From Luscinia megarhynchos (Eukaryota > Chordata > Aves > Passeriformes > Turdidae), in contig JAPFBE010000002.1 of NCBI GenBank assembly GCA_034336665.1, positions 16,842,906 through 16,906,905 on the forward strand: 64,000 bases of DNA, written 5' to 3'. The position numbers and the translations under genes were made by a program. Each line of letters begins with the position of its first letter. The stretch's first letter is position 1. Below the pieces are notes generated by a model. That model did no database searches. It saw only the letters and a program-made list of their open reading frames with translations, and had not been told where the DNA came from. Shown one piece after another: positions 9,851 through 21,759 of the stretch.

Positions 9851-12800
9851 TGCGGATTTTTTTGTGCTCGTTGGTGTGTAGCTCTCACGGCGAACAGGTT
9901 GTTCTGTATAAGTTCCTGCGAGCCACACTGGTGCCAGTGAGGCAGCAGAATGCAAAGGATGGTGACCTGCTTTCTCTTTTTTGTCAGCCTTTTTAAAGCA
10001 TGTTGCAGCCATATGTCACATGTAGTTTCAGACCATGATGCTTACTAACTAAAGAGATTTAGGTGTGCAAATGTGTGATTTCATACTTCTTGTTCAGCCT
10101 GGTATGAGTGCACTTTATCATGTGGTGCTGTGTATTTCTCCTGTAGGACTTTGGGCTCCTTGTATCATAAGGCATTGCTTGTGGGCTGCTTTAGCTATTA
10201 CCTCTACCCAGTTGTGCCTGAGAAAGGCTAAAGAATTAATTGCACACATTGGAAATGTACCTGGCGTGACTCAGGATGTTCAGTAAGCTGCAGCTGAGCA
10301 GGTGACCTTGAAGCACAGGACATCTCAAGAGGTATCCAGAAGAGAGGGTAGAAGTGGAAGAAGCAGTGGTTTGAGCTGGGAATAACACCTTTCCTCGAGG
10401 CTTCACTTAAAATGGATATTTTGAGCATAAGACCGAGTCTTACGAGTGGATTAGTATTGTGCAAAATCTGTGAATTCAGCTCAAACTGCTCCTTTAATGC
10501 AATGTCTTTAGGACATGAATTAATTATGATAATGATGTGATTGGTAAGGAGAAATTCAGAGTATTTCTCCAGAGTGAGTTACTAAGGAGAAATAGCTATG
10601 AGTTATATAGTTATGAATTTAGTAATTCTTCCAGTTGAACACCCATAACATATAGTTTCCATATATTTAGAACTCTTACATACCAGCAAAACTGTTTCTA
10701 AGGGTCACATGTGCTGATTTGATCTGTAGGAGAAGTCCACTGACATTGGACAGCTGGCTGTGCTTCTAATTGGAGTAAAATATTGCCTAAGAGACAAACA
10801 GGATTTTAAGGAAATTATATGGAATAAAGCATCAAAGAGAAAATCTTCACATAACTGGACTGTAAACAAACACTTGAAAACAAGATATGGAACTTAAATG
10901 TTTTTTTGTTAGTGAGACACAAGCCACCAAAACCATCAGTGACAGCTTGTGGATGGGAGGTTTTTCAAATACTGCTTTGGAAAGATGGTGTCTTTAAACC
11001 TGTGTGTGCATGTTTGTTTTTTGTGCACAGGACAATGCTATGATGTTAGAGGTTTGGGCTAACTGTACATATTCCAGCTTCCAGTTGCCACCTGACTAGG
11101 GTTTTCATAGAGGCTTTTATGCCTTCTCAGTTTTCTATGGAACACCTTATGTTTTAGAACAAAAATCAGGCAGCAAATCACATCAATTGAGCCATTTTAT
11201 TTTAAACTGGCTGAGGGATTCTCAAAACTACTAGAAGTTGTTTCTAATTATCTGAATTTGGTAATATGCAAGCTACTAATGCAGGTTTTCAAAATAATTT
11301 GTGAAAAGCGTGGTTGTGGTTTACCACACTGTCAAACAAATGAAACTTTTTCTCAAGATTTTCCTTAAACAAATAAACTCTGGAAATCATTTATACACCT
11401 GAGACTGTAGAGGAAATTCCTGTATTACATAAAAGGTTGGACTAAATGCTTGTAATCTTGTGCTCTCTCATTGAAACTTCCAGAGGAATTTTGCTATTTA
11501 AATTTGAGGCTGTAAGCTTTTCGGTTTAAGTAGTAAAACTTGGGTAAATGTCTAACTCCTGGAATGAGTCATTATATTTGGTTTGGTATACATAAAGATT
11601 CTGCAGTCATCTACTGTCTAGAGAAGGTGTGGGTGTATGCCTGTGTTCACTTGTGCTTTAAACAGCAACATGAAGAAGAGGTTTTATGTAGGTTTTAGAC
11701 TGCCATTTTACATTGAATGCTGCATCAAAACACCTATGGCAGCATTTAAAGAATCAGTCCAATTGGTGCCCTGTTAAGTACTAAATAAATAAAATAAATA
11801 AATGAAATAATCCCCTTTTTTCTTTTCCGCTTTTCTGCTTTAGAAAAAAAAATCAGTTACTTGTCTTGTGCTGTATGCTCATCAAATCCAGGGGCACAAT
11901 GTTCACCCAGATTCCACTGAGAGTAGCTGGGCACCAAGTCCTCAGCATCACCCCAGATCAGGTCCTCTTGAGATTTGGTGCATTATAGGAGAAAGTAGCT
12001 TGTTATTATTTAAAGCAGTAGGCCAGCTGAATAACACACTTGGGCAAATGCAGAGTCCTTGCTGGCTGATAGAGCATCTGCAATGAGGTTATGACTTTCT
12101 CCTGCATTTGTACTGTTGGATTTTGCAGCAGCTTAATTCCTCCTTAACTCCACGAGTTAATTACCAGTGGTTTACTGTAAGTGCTCATTCTTTGACAGCT
12201 AAGTTGTGTGGCTGCATGGGGCCTGATCAGGAGAATTGCACAGCATTTCTCCTGACTAGGAATATTTCTATTATTAACCAGCGAGATGGCTGATGGGATC
12301 ATCAGAGTTTGGGGGCTTGGAGATGGGGATGGAGATACAGCCTTATGCTCATTTTGTGCAATTGCAGAAGTCTGGCAGGATTTTTGGGCCTACTTTGTCA
12401 CCTATCTGACAGATTTAATCAATTTTCTTAGATTATTATCTTTCTGTTTATTTTGTCAGTTGGAAATACAAGAGCCTTTGTTTCTTATGCATGATGTGTC
12501 TAGTTTGAAGAGTGAGCAAGTATTTTTGTGTTTTATGTTTACTACTACTTAAATTAGTAGGGAAAAAAGCTTACTGTTGAGAAAATTTTCTTTTAAAGTC
12601 AGGGACATTCACTGCTGTTGGTAAACTTGCCAGGGAGCTGATGTGACCAGCTTGCTTGTTCATCCTGTAAAAATGCAGTTTGGGAGGATTTCAGCTTTTC
12701 TTACTGGGCCCCATGGGCTTTTCCCTATCAAAAAGAGGTTTCTATGAGCTTTCCTGGGTAGACACAGGCTCAAAAGTAGGACTTCCATTAAGCTTTATAA

Positions 12801-14420
12801 TAGGGCCTCTTTTTAGCTGCAGAAGGATCCAAGCACCTCCCTCTTTGATGTCCATCTAGGGAAAATGAACATATCGTGAAATATGCTGCATGTAAAAATA
12901 TTAACTCATGGCATTAATTCAAGGTGATAGCCTTTTGCTGTTGAATACCATACCATTAATAATGGCAGTCAGTAATTTGCTCTGTTAGGTTGCAGTGTAA
13001 TTTACATAGTGACCCATCAACCATCTCTAAAAAGCCAAGGTTTCCTATGCTGGCTTAGATGAGACATCATTTTTGTTCTTTGGATACTGACAGGAGTTGT
13101 GAGAAGTCTTGTGTTTTCCTACTAGTATGTACCACTGCTTCTGTGGAGGGGAAAGCCATTCTGATCAGAATGAAGAAATAGGATTAATAACCTTTGATGT
13201 TCATGAAAAGCTAGGGAATATTCATGCTATCAGCTATGTAGGCAAGTCTTCCCTGTTCTAGTTCCCCCCTGAGCCAGGAGGGAGCCACAAGATCAGGGAA
13301 GAGCATTAGGACCATTGACCTTGTCTACCCTAGGGGATGGAGGCTTGCTGGCATTGGTAACTCTTCAGTTATGCCATATGTAAACAAGACACTATAATTT
13401 ATACTTTTCTTATTTATAGAGAAAAATTTGTTTAAGCAGTCCTACATATAATTCCTGCAGGCAGTGACTGAGTCTGGAAGGCTACTGGCTTGTGAGTCAC
13501 AGGAGGCAAGGTTTCTTTTCGACAGGAAGAATAATTTAAAAAAAACCTGTAGCCACTAGCCTCTAACAAGGCTCTAACTATCTGCAATAGACTGTGGCTG
13601 TGGAGATGAGATTTGTATCTTTCCCTGTGACAGTCCCTGCACAAACCCACAGAGATATAGGAAATAAGAGCAAACATTGTGCTTTTTCCACGTTCTGTCT
13701 AGCATCCCGAGCTTTGATCTCTCCCTTCTCCTTTCTTGTGGAGGCAATGCCTTTCCTTTCTTTCAAGTTCCCAGCTTTCTAACAACATTTCTGTTGCAAA
13801 TCGATATTATTGATAGCTCTCTCCTGAGCCTAGCTGCATTGAAAAACAAGCTTCTGTAGAAAGCTTTGGGTTTGTCCTTTGCACAGATTCCAATACCTGG
13901 CTGTACAGGTGCTTTGGCTGTGGAGTGTTTTTGGATAGAGGGGGACAGTCCTATTGTGTATTGAGAGCCACAATATGCATAATATGCTGATCACTGGTAA
14001 ATATTAGGCAAAAAACTCCTGAGTTAACAGGAAGGAAAAAAAAACATGTCCAAAGGGATGCTGTTTTCATTGTGAACTCCTGGTGAGTTTTTGATTCCTG
14101 CTTGTGTAGCCTTTTAGCCTGGTGTCATCCCAGTTTGGGAGGTGGGGTCAGGGGTTGCCCTTCAACTGTTACTGTATTTCACACTCAGAGCCTGCAGCTT
14201 GGGTAGCCAGTGTCCCGGAGGAGTACAGGGACTCAAGAATAATTCTTCTCACAACCTGCTGAAAATAGGAGACAAGGTACAGAAAGCAGCACGTGGAAAA
14301 TTAAGGGCCATCTTAGAGGAAAGAAATAAACCTGATCAGAGTGCAGGACTTGCATTGCACACCCACAGTCTGCAGTGCATTTCTTTGGCTTTTATAATCC
14401 TCTGAAACAACATCCCAAAT
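9851..14420. other. Unique non-coding stretch with an (AAAT)n repeat
   Basis: No gene seen. It contains an (AAAT)n microsatellite at 11782-11810. A G+C-poor segment around 10500-10560 has TGAATTAATTATGATAATG and other homeodomain-type motifs. Open frames (for example 10065-10286, 12108-12293 and 12286-12552, all plus) have no domain. A motif like CATTGTGAACTCCTG at about 14068 recurs near 15104 and 15170. Confidence 0.6.
11782..11810. repeat. (AAAT)n microsatellite
   Basis: Imperfect AAAT/AAATA units with one G. Simple repeat in unique sequence. Confidence 0.9.
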
Positions 14421-14692
14421 GGAAAGAGAGGGCAAGGGTCAATGGCTTTAAACTGGCAGGTAGGTTTAGATGAGATATTAGGAAGAAACTCTCTACTATG
14501 AGGGTATAAGACACTGGAACAGACTGCTCAGAGAAGATGTGGATGCCCCATCCCTGGCAGAGTTCAAGGCCAGATTGGATGGAGCTTTGAGCAACCTGGT
14601 CTGTTGGAAGGTGTCCCTGCCCATGGCACTGAAGTTGGAACCAGCTGATGTTTGTGGTCTCTTCCAACCCAAACTATTCCATGATTCTACGA
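14421..14692 (+). mobile_element. CR1 LINE, 5'-truncated 3' end
   Basis: Sense-strand avian CR1 copy of about 270 bp. Landmarks in order: 'GGCTTTAAACTGGCAGG' (14444), 'GATGAGATATTAGGAAGAAA' (14470), 'CACTGGAACAGACTGCTCAG' (14512), 'GTGGATGCCCCATCCCTGG' (14539), 'GGAAGGTGTCCCTGCCCATG' (14605) and the end 'TTCCATGATTCTACGA' (14677). It belongs to the same general subfamily as the copies at 29146, 46895 and 58133 ('GATGCCCCATCC' type) and differs from the 8298 copy. Only the last ORF2 codons and the 3' UTR remain. Confidence 0.93.
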
Positions 14693-17600
14693 ACTGTGCA
14701 TGAAAATGCTGCAAGTATCACCCAGAGAGGGGTAAAGGAATGAAAAGCTACGCTGGGGGTGAGATTTAGTGGGAATTACACAAGTGTCAGGCTGTCAGAT
14801 ATGTGTCATGTGCAATATTTATGCATCCTATGATATGATGTACTTGCCTGGAATGAGCTACAGTGTTGTGTCACTGGTGTGTAATGTTGGTGTTGGAGAG
14901 CCTACCCTATGCATGCCTGGCTGAAAGAGACCTGGATGTTGGGGAGTGTATTCTTTGTCACCTATAAATTGCTTAGCTAGTTATTGAGGGGAAGAAGCAG
15001 GGTTGTGGGGAAAAGAGAAAAGCCTGTTGCCTTTCCTTCTATTAAATGGTGTTGCTTGTTTAATGGATGGGTAACAGGAAAGAGTGTAAGGGGACGCCAT
15101 TGTTAATGTGAACTCCTGCAGTTTTTATTATACTTGCACCCGCTAAAGTGAGGGTTGAGCAGCTGTTTCCATTATGAACTCCTATTCCAGGGGTTTATAA
15201 CTTGGTTGTAAAAATTTGCTCCAGGCTAAACTGTAACTTACTGGGTCTTAGCCTGGGAGAATTTTCTTAAACAAAACTTCAAAAGAAGAACTCCATCTAG
15301 TCATTGTATTGCGCGCTCGCACAGAAGCCAAATTTTACTGAAAAGCCTTGAGATGTGTTTGTAAAACTATAAGTTGATTACTTTTCCCTCTGTCATAGTT
15401 TTTTCTTAAAAAAACACAACATTTGAACTGCTTTGTAAGCTATGGGTGAAGGGATGAATGCCATGGTGCCTCAGCTGATGTCTGTTCAATCTGGTAGTTG
15501 GTGGGTTATCAAAGTTTTCCTTAGAAAAGAGAACAACGTGTTATTGCCATAGGATGAAAGTGTGCTGGATTTGCTTTTACTCATAGGATCTGTGAAGGTT
15601 TAGTCTCTATGTGTATTGAACTGTGTCTACATAATGCTAACACTGAATTCACACTTTGGAGCATACAGTTTCTGCAAAGGTGTCTTATAATAAGTGCTTA
15701 GCCATATGTGTGTTTAATACCTTAGGCTTGTAATTTCTTTGAGAGGGATTTCAGAATGCCATCACTGGTCTGCCAAAGTCATGTTCAGTGGCCTTTAACT
15801 GCTTTTGAATAATGCCTTACTGAGGCATTCTTTTAAAAGGTACAGTCCCACTTCATAAAGTTGTATTTTATCAATAAAAGGACCATCTCTTGGCCCTTCC
15901 AATTTGTTTCTGTGGCAGTTGATTCACATTAAAAACCGGCAGATTTTGGTTAAAAACTTAGTAACTATGTTGCAGTAAGATTATAAAAGTTAATTCTTAA
16001 TACATTCATTCCTTTGGCTTGCTAAATTGCACATCTAAGATATCAAGAAAATGTGGAATTCCACACTCTGGGTGCCATCATCATCTGTTGTCAGATTTGC
16101 AAAACTCTTTAGATTAAACTGAAAAAAATATCAGTTTCCACTGGCAGGAGCAAGTTGTTTAGGCAGATTGTTCAAAATATCTGAAGACATAACTGAGTAT
16201 TTCCTTCACTTGATTCATCCTTAGGTGACCTTGTAGTTTCCTCTGGGGCTCAGCATATGGTGTATGGCAATGCTGTATTGGAAGACAGGACTGGGCTGAA
16301 GTTAGGTTTGGTGCTTGATATCAGCAGTATACTCTGATTTGCTCCTGTAGCACTTTTGGATCTGAAAAACTGAATTTTAAATACGATGCATTGCTCTTCA
16401 AGTTTTAGATGTTATTCAGAATAAAACTGCCCAAGTAAGTGAGGATGAAAATAGGAAAGCAACAAGAGTCCAAGTTTCTGTTTGAGCATCTTTTGTAATA
16501 ATATGTCTGCACTTCTGAAAGCCATCTGTTCTATCCTTTTTTATCAGGAAGAGTGAAATGACTCCATCCTTTTTTCAGAGTAGATGATGTTCCACTGCTG
16601 TCTTGTCCTCTTAGCTGTTCAGCAAGAAGACAGTCTGTGGAAAGGGTACCTGTAGATATTGATATTTTACAGTGTCCTGATGTCTCCCTGTGCTGCTCCT
16701 GGTGTGGCAGTGAATGTCACCCACTGAGCTTTCTCTGTCACTGGCTAAGTCTCTGTAGCTGCATCATGTTTCAATAGCATGATGGATGTTATTTTGTAGT
16801 ATCACTGTCATTTAAAAAAAATACATAAAGAAAATAAATAAGATTGTAAAGTATGATTATAACCTGATTACACACCAGCACAGAAATATCATCCAAACTA
16901 AATCTGCCAAAGCACAGGATTTCTTTATCCCAAAGGACAAAGATATAATGAAAGTGCAGTGAATAATTCTGCTTACATGAAAAATTAAGTTATATCTTAA
17001 TTCTCCTACTCAGAATCTCCTTAGAAGGATGCAATCTCAAAATCTGGAGCCTGTTGATGTAGATAAGATGGCATCTTCCTCTCTGGCACTGGGGAGAATG
17101 TAGTGTGAATCTACTGCTCTCCCACAGCAACAGTAGATGCACAGGGTAAAGATGATTTCACACAGGTAGAGCCATATAATCTTTCTAGGTCTAAACAAAC
17201 AGTTTATTCTCTTGGAAATGAACAAATGAGCAGACCAACACAGGGGTCTGGTATTGAGAACTCCTGTTGAGATGCTACTTCATTTATCAGCAGCTGCAGT
17301 TTCTCTGTTTAGACCTGTAGTACAGGTGTAACAAATTGCAGCATTGCAATGAATGCTGAAAAATCACATTTTCTCTAGTTAAAAAAAACAACAGGAAAAG
17401 GCCCCATTTTTCTTCAGGGATAACAGTAAGCAGACAGCCTCTGAATTAGGGTGTGGTCGTGTGTATAATAATATAGATAGACTGTACATCAAAATCTATT
17501 AAAGAAATTTTCTCTCAAAAAAGTCAGGGCTTTTCAAATATGACTAGGTAGAGTAAATGTTAAGGGTCACCAGTGAATGAGTTGAACCCTGATCCTTCCC

Positions 17601-18879
17601 TGTCCCGTGAAGTACATGACTAAAACTAGTCAAGAGTGGCTGCAGTCACATGGTGAATACCAATCTGCCCTGTGATGAGAAGGGGTTTCAAGGTGTGCAT
17701 GAGAGGATGTCCTATCTCACAGCCTACAGTCTGCATATGTCTGATGGACATTCTTGTTGACAATAAGTCATGGCTGAATTAATCACTGTGCCAGACAGGG
17801 ACAAAAAAGAGTTTGTCAGTGTTTTCAGCTCAGGTCTTGTAGATGAAAAGCCCTGCGATCTTATTTGAAAGAAACAAAAAGGAACAAATAAGAGAAGAAG
17901 AGGTAGCAGGTGAGGGCAGACAGCAAGGGCTGCTGTGGTTTTCAACCATCTCAGGGGTTTTGAATGATCCTGGAGCCCCTGATCAGGAAAGGAATACTTT
18001 CCGAACCTGTAATTAGTGCTTCCCATACCTACTCTGACCAAGAGATACACAAGGCTGTTACACCAGTAGAATCTGACACTGCTTTGCTTTCCTCTGGACA
18101 CAGGCTCCCAAAGGCTATCACTCTATTCATGGTGCCTCTCAATGGTGCTTTCCATGACATGTGCCACTGTATTTTGCCTCAGGCTTTAGGCCTCTGCTTG
18201 TCTGATTTTTCCTCTTGTCCCCTAGTCATCTTCATTCTCTCTTCCAGCCAAACAGCACCTCCACAGTATGTCTTGGGAATTCATCTGTTGCTCAAAGCAG
18301 CCCCCTGCCTTATCTCTGTCATCTTGCTCTTTCTCAGGTCCCTGCCAATGGAGTCTTCCACCCAAAATCCTGCTCCCACACACTCCCATTTTCACTGCCT
18401 CTTGGATGCCCTTTCTCCTCTTGTATGAGATTTTTCTACCTCAATTTTTCTGTCTGTTGTGCTCCACTGTGGCTTCCACTGTCCTTCCCACAGTGCCTGC
18501 CTTTCAGTTGTTTTCAACAAGGAAGCAGTGAGCTTTTATCTGCTCCATCACTAGAAAAGCACTGTTCCTTGTAAGGTCAAAAATCTAGTGGGTTTCTTAC
18601 ATTATCTAAATCTCTGTTACCCACTCTGGCTAATTCCAGGAGCAAATACCTCTTATAAAAGAGATCCAGCCAATGTGCAGGCAAAATGAAAGTGTTTTAA
18701 CTCTAAATGTAGTATTTCATGTTTAGATGATCGTTTTTACTGCTCAGGTAGGGTACTGTAGAAGTGAACTCAGCCCAGTTAATGACCATAAATAATAATG
18801 ACGGCATAATTCTTTTGTCTTGTCCTTTACACACACTAATCTGCTCTGACAGCCAGCTTTGCTCTTTTATTAACTCTCC
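14693..18879. other. Unique non-coding stretch
   Basis: No gene or recognisable repeat. Notable small items: a CpG trio in TTGCGCGCTCGCAC (15309-15322), and a pyrimidine-rich plus strand at about 18120-18560 that yields open frames of 87-154 codons rich in Ser, Pro, Leu and Cys. Those frames reflect composition and I do not call them genes. A minus-strand frame at 17724-18101 (125 codons) has no domain. Confidence 0.6.
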
Positions 18880-19420
18880 GTCAGCTGTAATCAGTGACGG
18901 TGAAGTCAGGCAGCAAAATTTACATGTGCCAAGTCCCACAGTTTTTTTTTTTCCCCCCTGAATGATTTCAGTCTTCAGTTTTGTGTACCTTTGGGATGGC
19001 AGTGAGGAGAAAGCACGGGTGAGAGAGGGTGCAAATGTGCTTTTTGACATGGCTTAGCACAGTGAACAGCATCCCAGGACAGAGCTGCCTTTGATTACTC
19101 TTTCCCACCTCCCTTTCTCCTTATTTACAAGAATAAATGCACTCAGGAATTGAAATTATCAGGCACATCCTTGATTAATTTTTTTAATTTTTGAAAAGTC
19201 AGAATCCAGTGTTTGCTTGGGGAGAGGAGGAAGAGCTTAATGGATGATTTTCTACCCCTTGTGACAACGCCTAAGCCCATTTTGATGTATGATTTATGCC
19301 AGTTACTAATAGATTACGCGGAAGTTGATGATTAAAGTAGAAGTTTCTTTGGAGAAGGGTGAAATAACTGAGGTCAAGACCTCCTAGTGACCTCGAATGT
19401 AACTATTACCCTTCTAGGTT
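18880..19420. other. Block resembling a conserved non-coding element
   Basis: Low-repeat, AT-rich but complex sequence with isolated CpGs (CAGTGACGGTGAAG, GATTACGCGGAAG, GACAACGCC) and TAAT/ATTA motifs such as TTGATTAATTTTT (about 19171) and GATGATTAAAG (about 19327). This texture is typical of vertebrate conserved non-coding DNA, but conservation cannot be seen from one sequence. There is no coding signal. Confidence 0.3.
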
Positions 19421-21548
19421 AGTTGCAATTGGAGATCAAAGTGTTGGTACAGGAAACATATTTGGTCCTGAGGTTGTCAGTTGGGGGCTGTTGTTTGACA
19501 ATGAGGTAGATGTGGTGGTTGGAAGGGAAATAAATGTTTCTCCTTGGCTTGCAGATAAAGACAGGATAAAACTCTCAAACTGCATTTTAGGGTGTGATAT
19601 TTAGATTATTTTTCATAAGGAATTCTGCATCTCATCTCGAGTGGAGTAAACTACCACTTCATAAACAATTCAGGGTGGTGGATGCAACTTTGAATCTGGC
19701 AGCAAACTTATTTTTCTTTCTCATTTACAGAGCTGAGGAGCTTTGCTTTATCTCTAAGGATCCCATTGTTTTAGTTTCTGTGGGGGTATGTTGCATAGGG
19801 GGAGAAGGTCCAGGAGCCTCAGTACTTGTTACAGAGCACAGAGCATTTTATAGTTTGTCTTAAAGGGGTGTACATATTCATCATGTGTTAATGCAGCAGC
19901 TGGGATGCTTTGCTGGGATTTGAAGGTGAAAAACCAGAAAAGCTTCTTTCTGACTGGCCATTCATGATGAGTGTCTGATATCTTCCAGGCATTTTTTCAC
20001 CTAGACTTTCCTAAGCCTCGAGGTAAGAATGATAAATATTCCTTGTTACTCTGAATGTGCCTCATTTGCAGCTCGTGCTCAGTTTTTTAACGAAGAGACC
20101 TTTGATCTGAATGCCTCTCACCAAATCCACAGAAAATCGGGAAGTACATCACTGGTATTAATAGAATCACTGCTTCATACCTCTCTGAGCAAGCAGAAAA
20201 GCTGAGCTCTTGTTTTCTACTATGAAAAAACATCAGTACTTTCAAGTGTCAGGAAAGTTTTACACATTTTTCATAGCTTTGCCTTTCCTAAGGCCTCCTG
20301 TTTTCCTGGTGGTGCTGCTGTCACCCCATCTGCAAGTGTGCTTGCGCAGGGGGCAAGGGGCTGCAAGTCGGGAAGAGCTCTGTTGGCAGTGCAGGGTCTC
20401 ACTCCTGCTTGTCCCATCTTACTTTTGTTGGCCTTGTGGAGGGGGAGGAAAAGCTGTGATGCCACAGCCCCAAAGCAGAGCTGTGCAGTAGTCTTGTTTT
20501 TAATGGAATTAGTTCCCAGAGCAAAACACACCCTTTCAGTCGTGCTGCTGAGCAGAGTGGCTGTGTTTGGGTGATGCAGAGGTGAGCTCTGCACCACTCT
20601 CAGCAGATGTGGGTGTCTGACTCCTGTGCCTGCACACACGGGCTCTTCTGCATATGTGCAGCCCCAGGTGCTTTGTCTCCAAGCCCAGCCTAGATCCTTC
20701 CGAGACATTTTTTAGCTCAGGGCTTTAACACCACCTTGGCTGAAACCCTGCTGTAAAGGTGCTGTCCTAATAGTGAGAACAGGGGTGGTATTTCAGGAAC
20801 ACGTTTAAAGATCTGCTTTACAATGTCTTGTTTGTTTTTTGTGTGTGTGTTTTGTTTTTCCCCTTCCCCTCTTGGTGTGTTTTACTGAGCTGATCAAGCT
20901 GTAAGACAACTTTAAATACACAAGGGCTAAAGCTTGCTTGGCAAGAATGGGAGCTTGCAGTAATGCTGGAGTTATCAGAAGGGCTCTGCTGTACTCGAAG
21001 GACTAATGCTGATCTCTACTGCAAATATGCCATGACAGGCAGGTGCTACAAAAATAGAAATAAAAACTCATGATAATAGCTCAGACAGCCTTGCTGTGGT
21101 GTCCTGATGGTGTATTGGTTCCCTTAGTTTTGATTGAAGTTACCATAAGGGAGCTACTAAAAAGTGACTTCTTGAACAGCAAATAGCTCCTGAAGGGATT
21201 GTCATAAAGAGTTTAAAAATTAAAAGGGTCCTATTTCCTCTGTGTGTCACTTAGATGATTTCCCCCATTTTCCAGTCACCTGAGTATCCCAAGTTTTTAC
21301 TGTACATTTCTGGAAAAAGTTCCTCTGTCGAGTTATGTGTTAATGAAATGTCTCATCCAGAACCCAGGCAAGGTTTTCTTGATTCCCTTTTGTTCAACAA
21401 GTTAATGATAAATAAAATAAAATACACAAATGGCTGATCACCCAGTTAAATATGTTCAGCTTCATTTGAAGTGAACATGACAATTTGTGTTTAAATGTGC
21501 TGATAGAAGCAGTTTCTGCCTTATTGCCAATAGTAGGCAAAGTCTGCA
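19421..21548. other. Unique non-coding stretch with a G+C-rich middle
   Basis: No gene seen. About 20280-20700 is richer in G+C and has open frames on both strands (145 codons minus at 20271-20708; 93 and 78 codons plus), none with a domain. A T/GT low-complexity run sits at 20828-20859, and an AATAAAATAAAATA stretch near 21410. Confidence 0.6.
20828..20859. repeat. T-rich/(GT)n low-complexity run
   Basis: T runs around a short (GT)5 core. Simple sequence. Confidence 0.85.
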
Positions 21549-21567
21549 TTTTTTTTTTTTTTTTTTT
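21549..21567. repeat. T19 homopolymer
   Basis: Nineteen T in a row. It lies 133 bp beyond the 3' side (minus strand) of the exon-like module at 21700-21756. On that strand it is an A19 run, and no poly(A) signal stands immediately before it. Confidence 0.95.
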
Positions 21568-21699
21568 ATAAGATGTTGATAAGAGCTAGGGTTGACATCT
21601 TTAGGTGTGGTGCAAGCTGTCTACATTCTGGATCCTTCTTCAGGAGAATTTCCAAATCACTGCTGATGCTTACCTTCAGACTGCTTTTCAAAAACTTAC

Positions 21700-21756
21700 C
21701 TTCAAAATTGCCTTTCATCATCCACAGAGGTCTAACAGAAAAGGAGACTTGTGGCC
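21700..21756 (-). other. Exon-like module, 57 nt, phase 1-1 (candidate only)
   Basis: On the minus strand a long pyrimidine-rich tract (complement of 21757-21787) ends in TTTTTATACAG directly before 21756. After 57 nt comes a near-ideal donor, TTTGAAG|GTAAGTTT (boundary at 21700). The enclosed frame is open and would encode about 19 residues including 'VSFSVRPLWMMKGNFE', with phase 1 at both ends, so it could be skipped without a frame change. A second donor, CTGAAG|GTAAGC, lies 26 nt downstream in the same frame. I do not recognise the peptide. A few such donor/acceptor pairs are expected by chance in 64 kb, so confidence is low. Confidence 0.25.
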
Positions 21757-21759
21757 CTG

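Noticed and set aside
9454..9888. The RT-like open frame as a functional gene
   Set aside because: The catalytic YADD equivalent is R-A-E-H and the rest of a LINE ORF is missing. Kept only as a mobile-element relic with a note on possible reuse.
17964..18574. Plus-strand frames of 87-154 codons
   Set aside because: They arise from a pyrimidine-rich strand; three overlapping frames are open, which is a composition effect.
20271..20708. 145-codon minus-strand open frame
   Set aside because: G+C-rich segment with competing plus-strand frames; no family resemblance.
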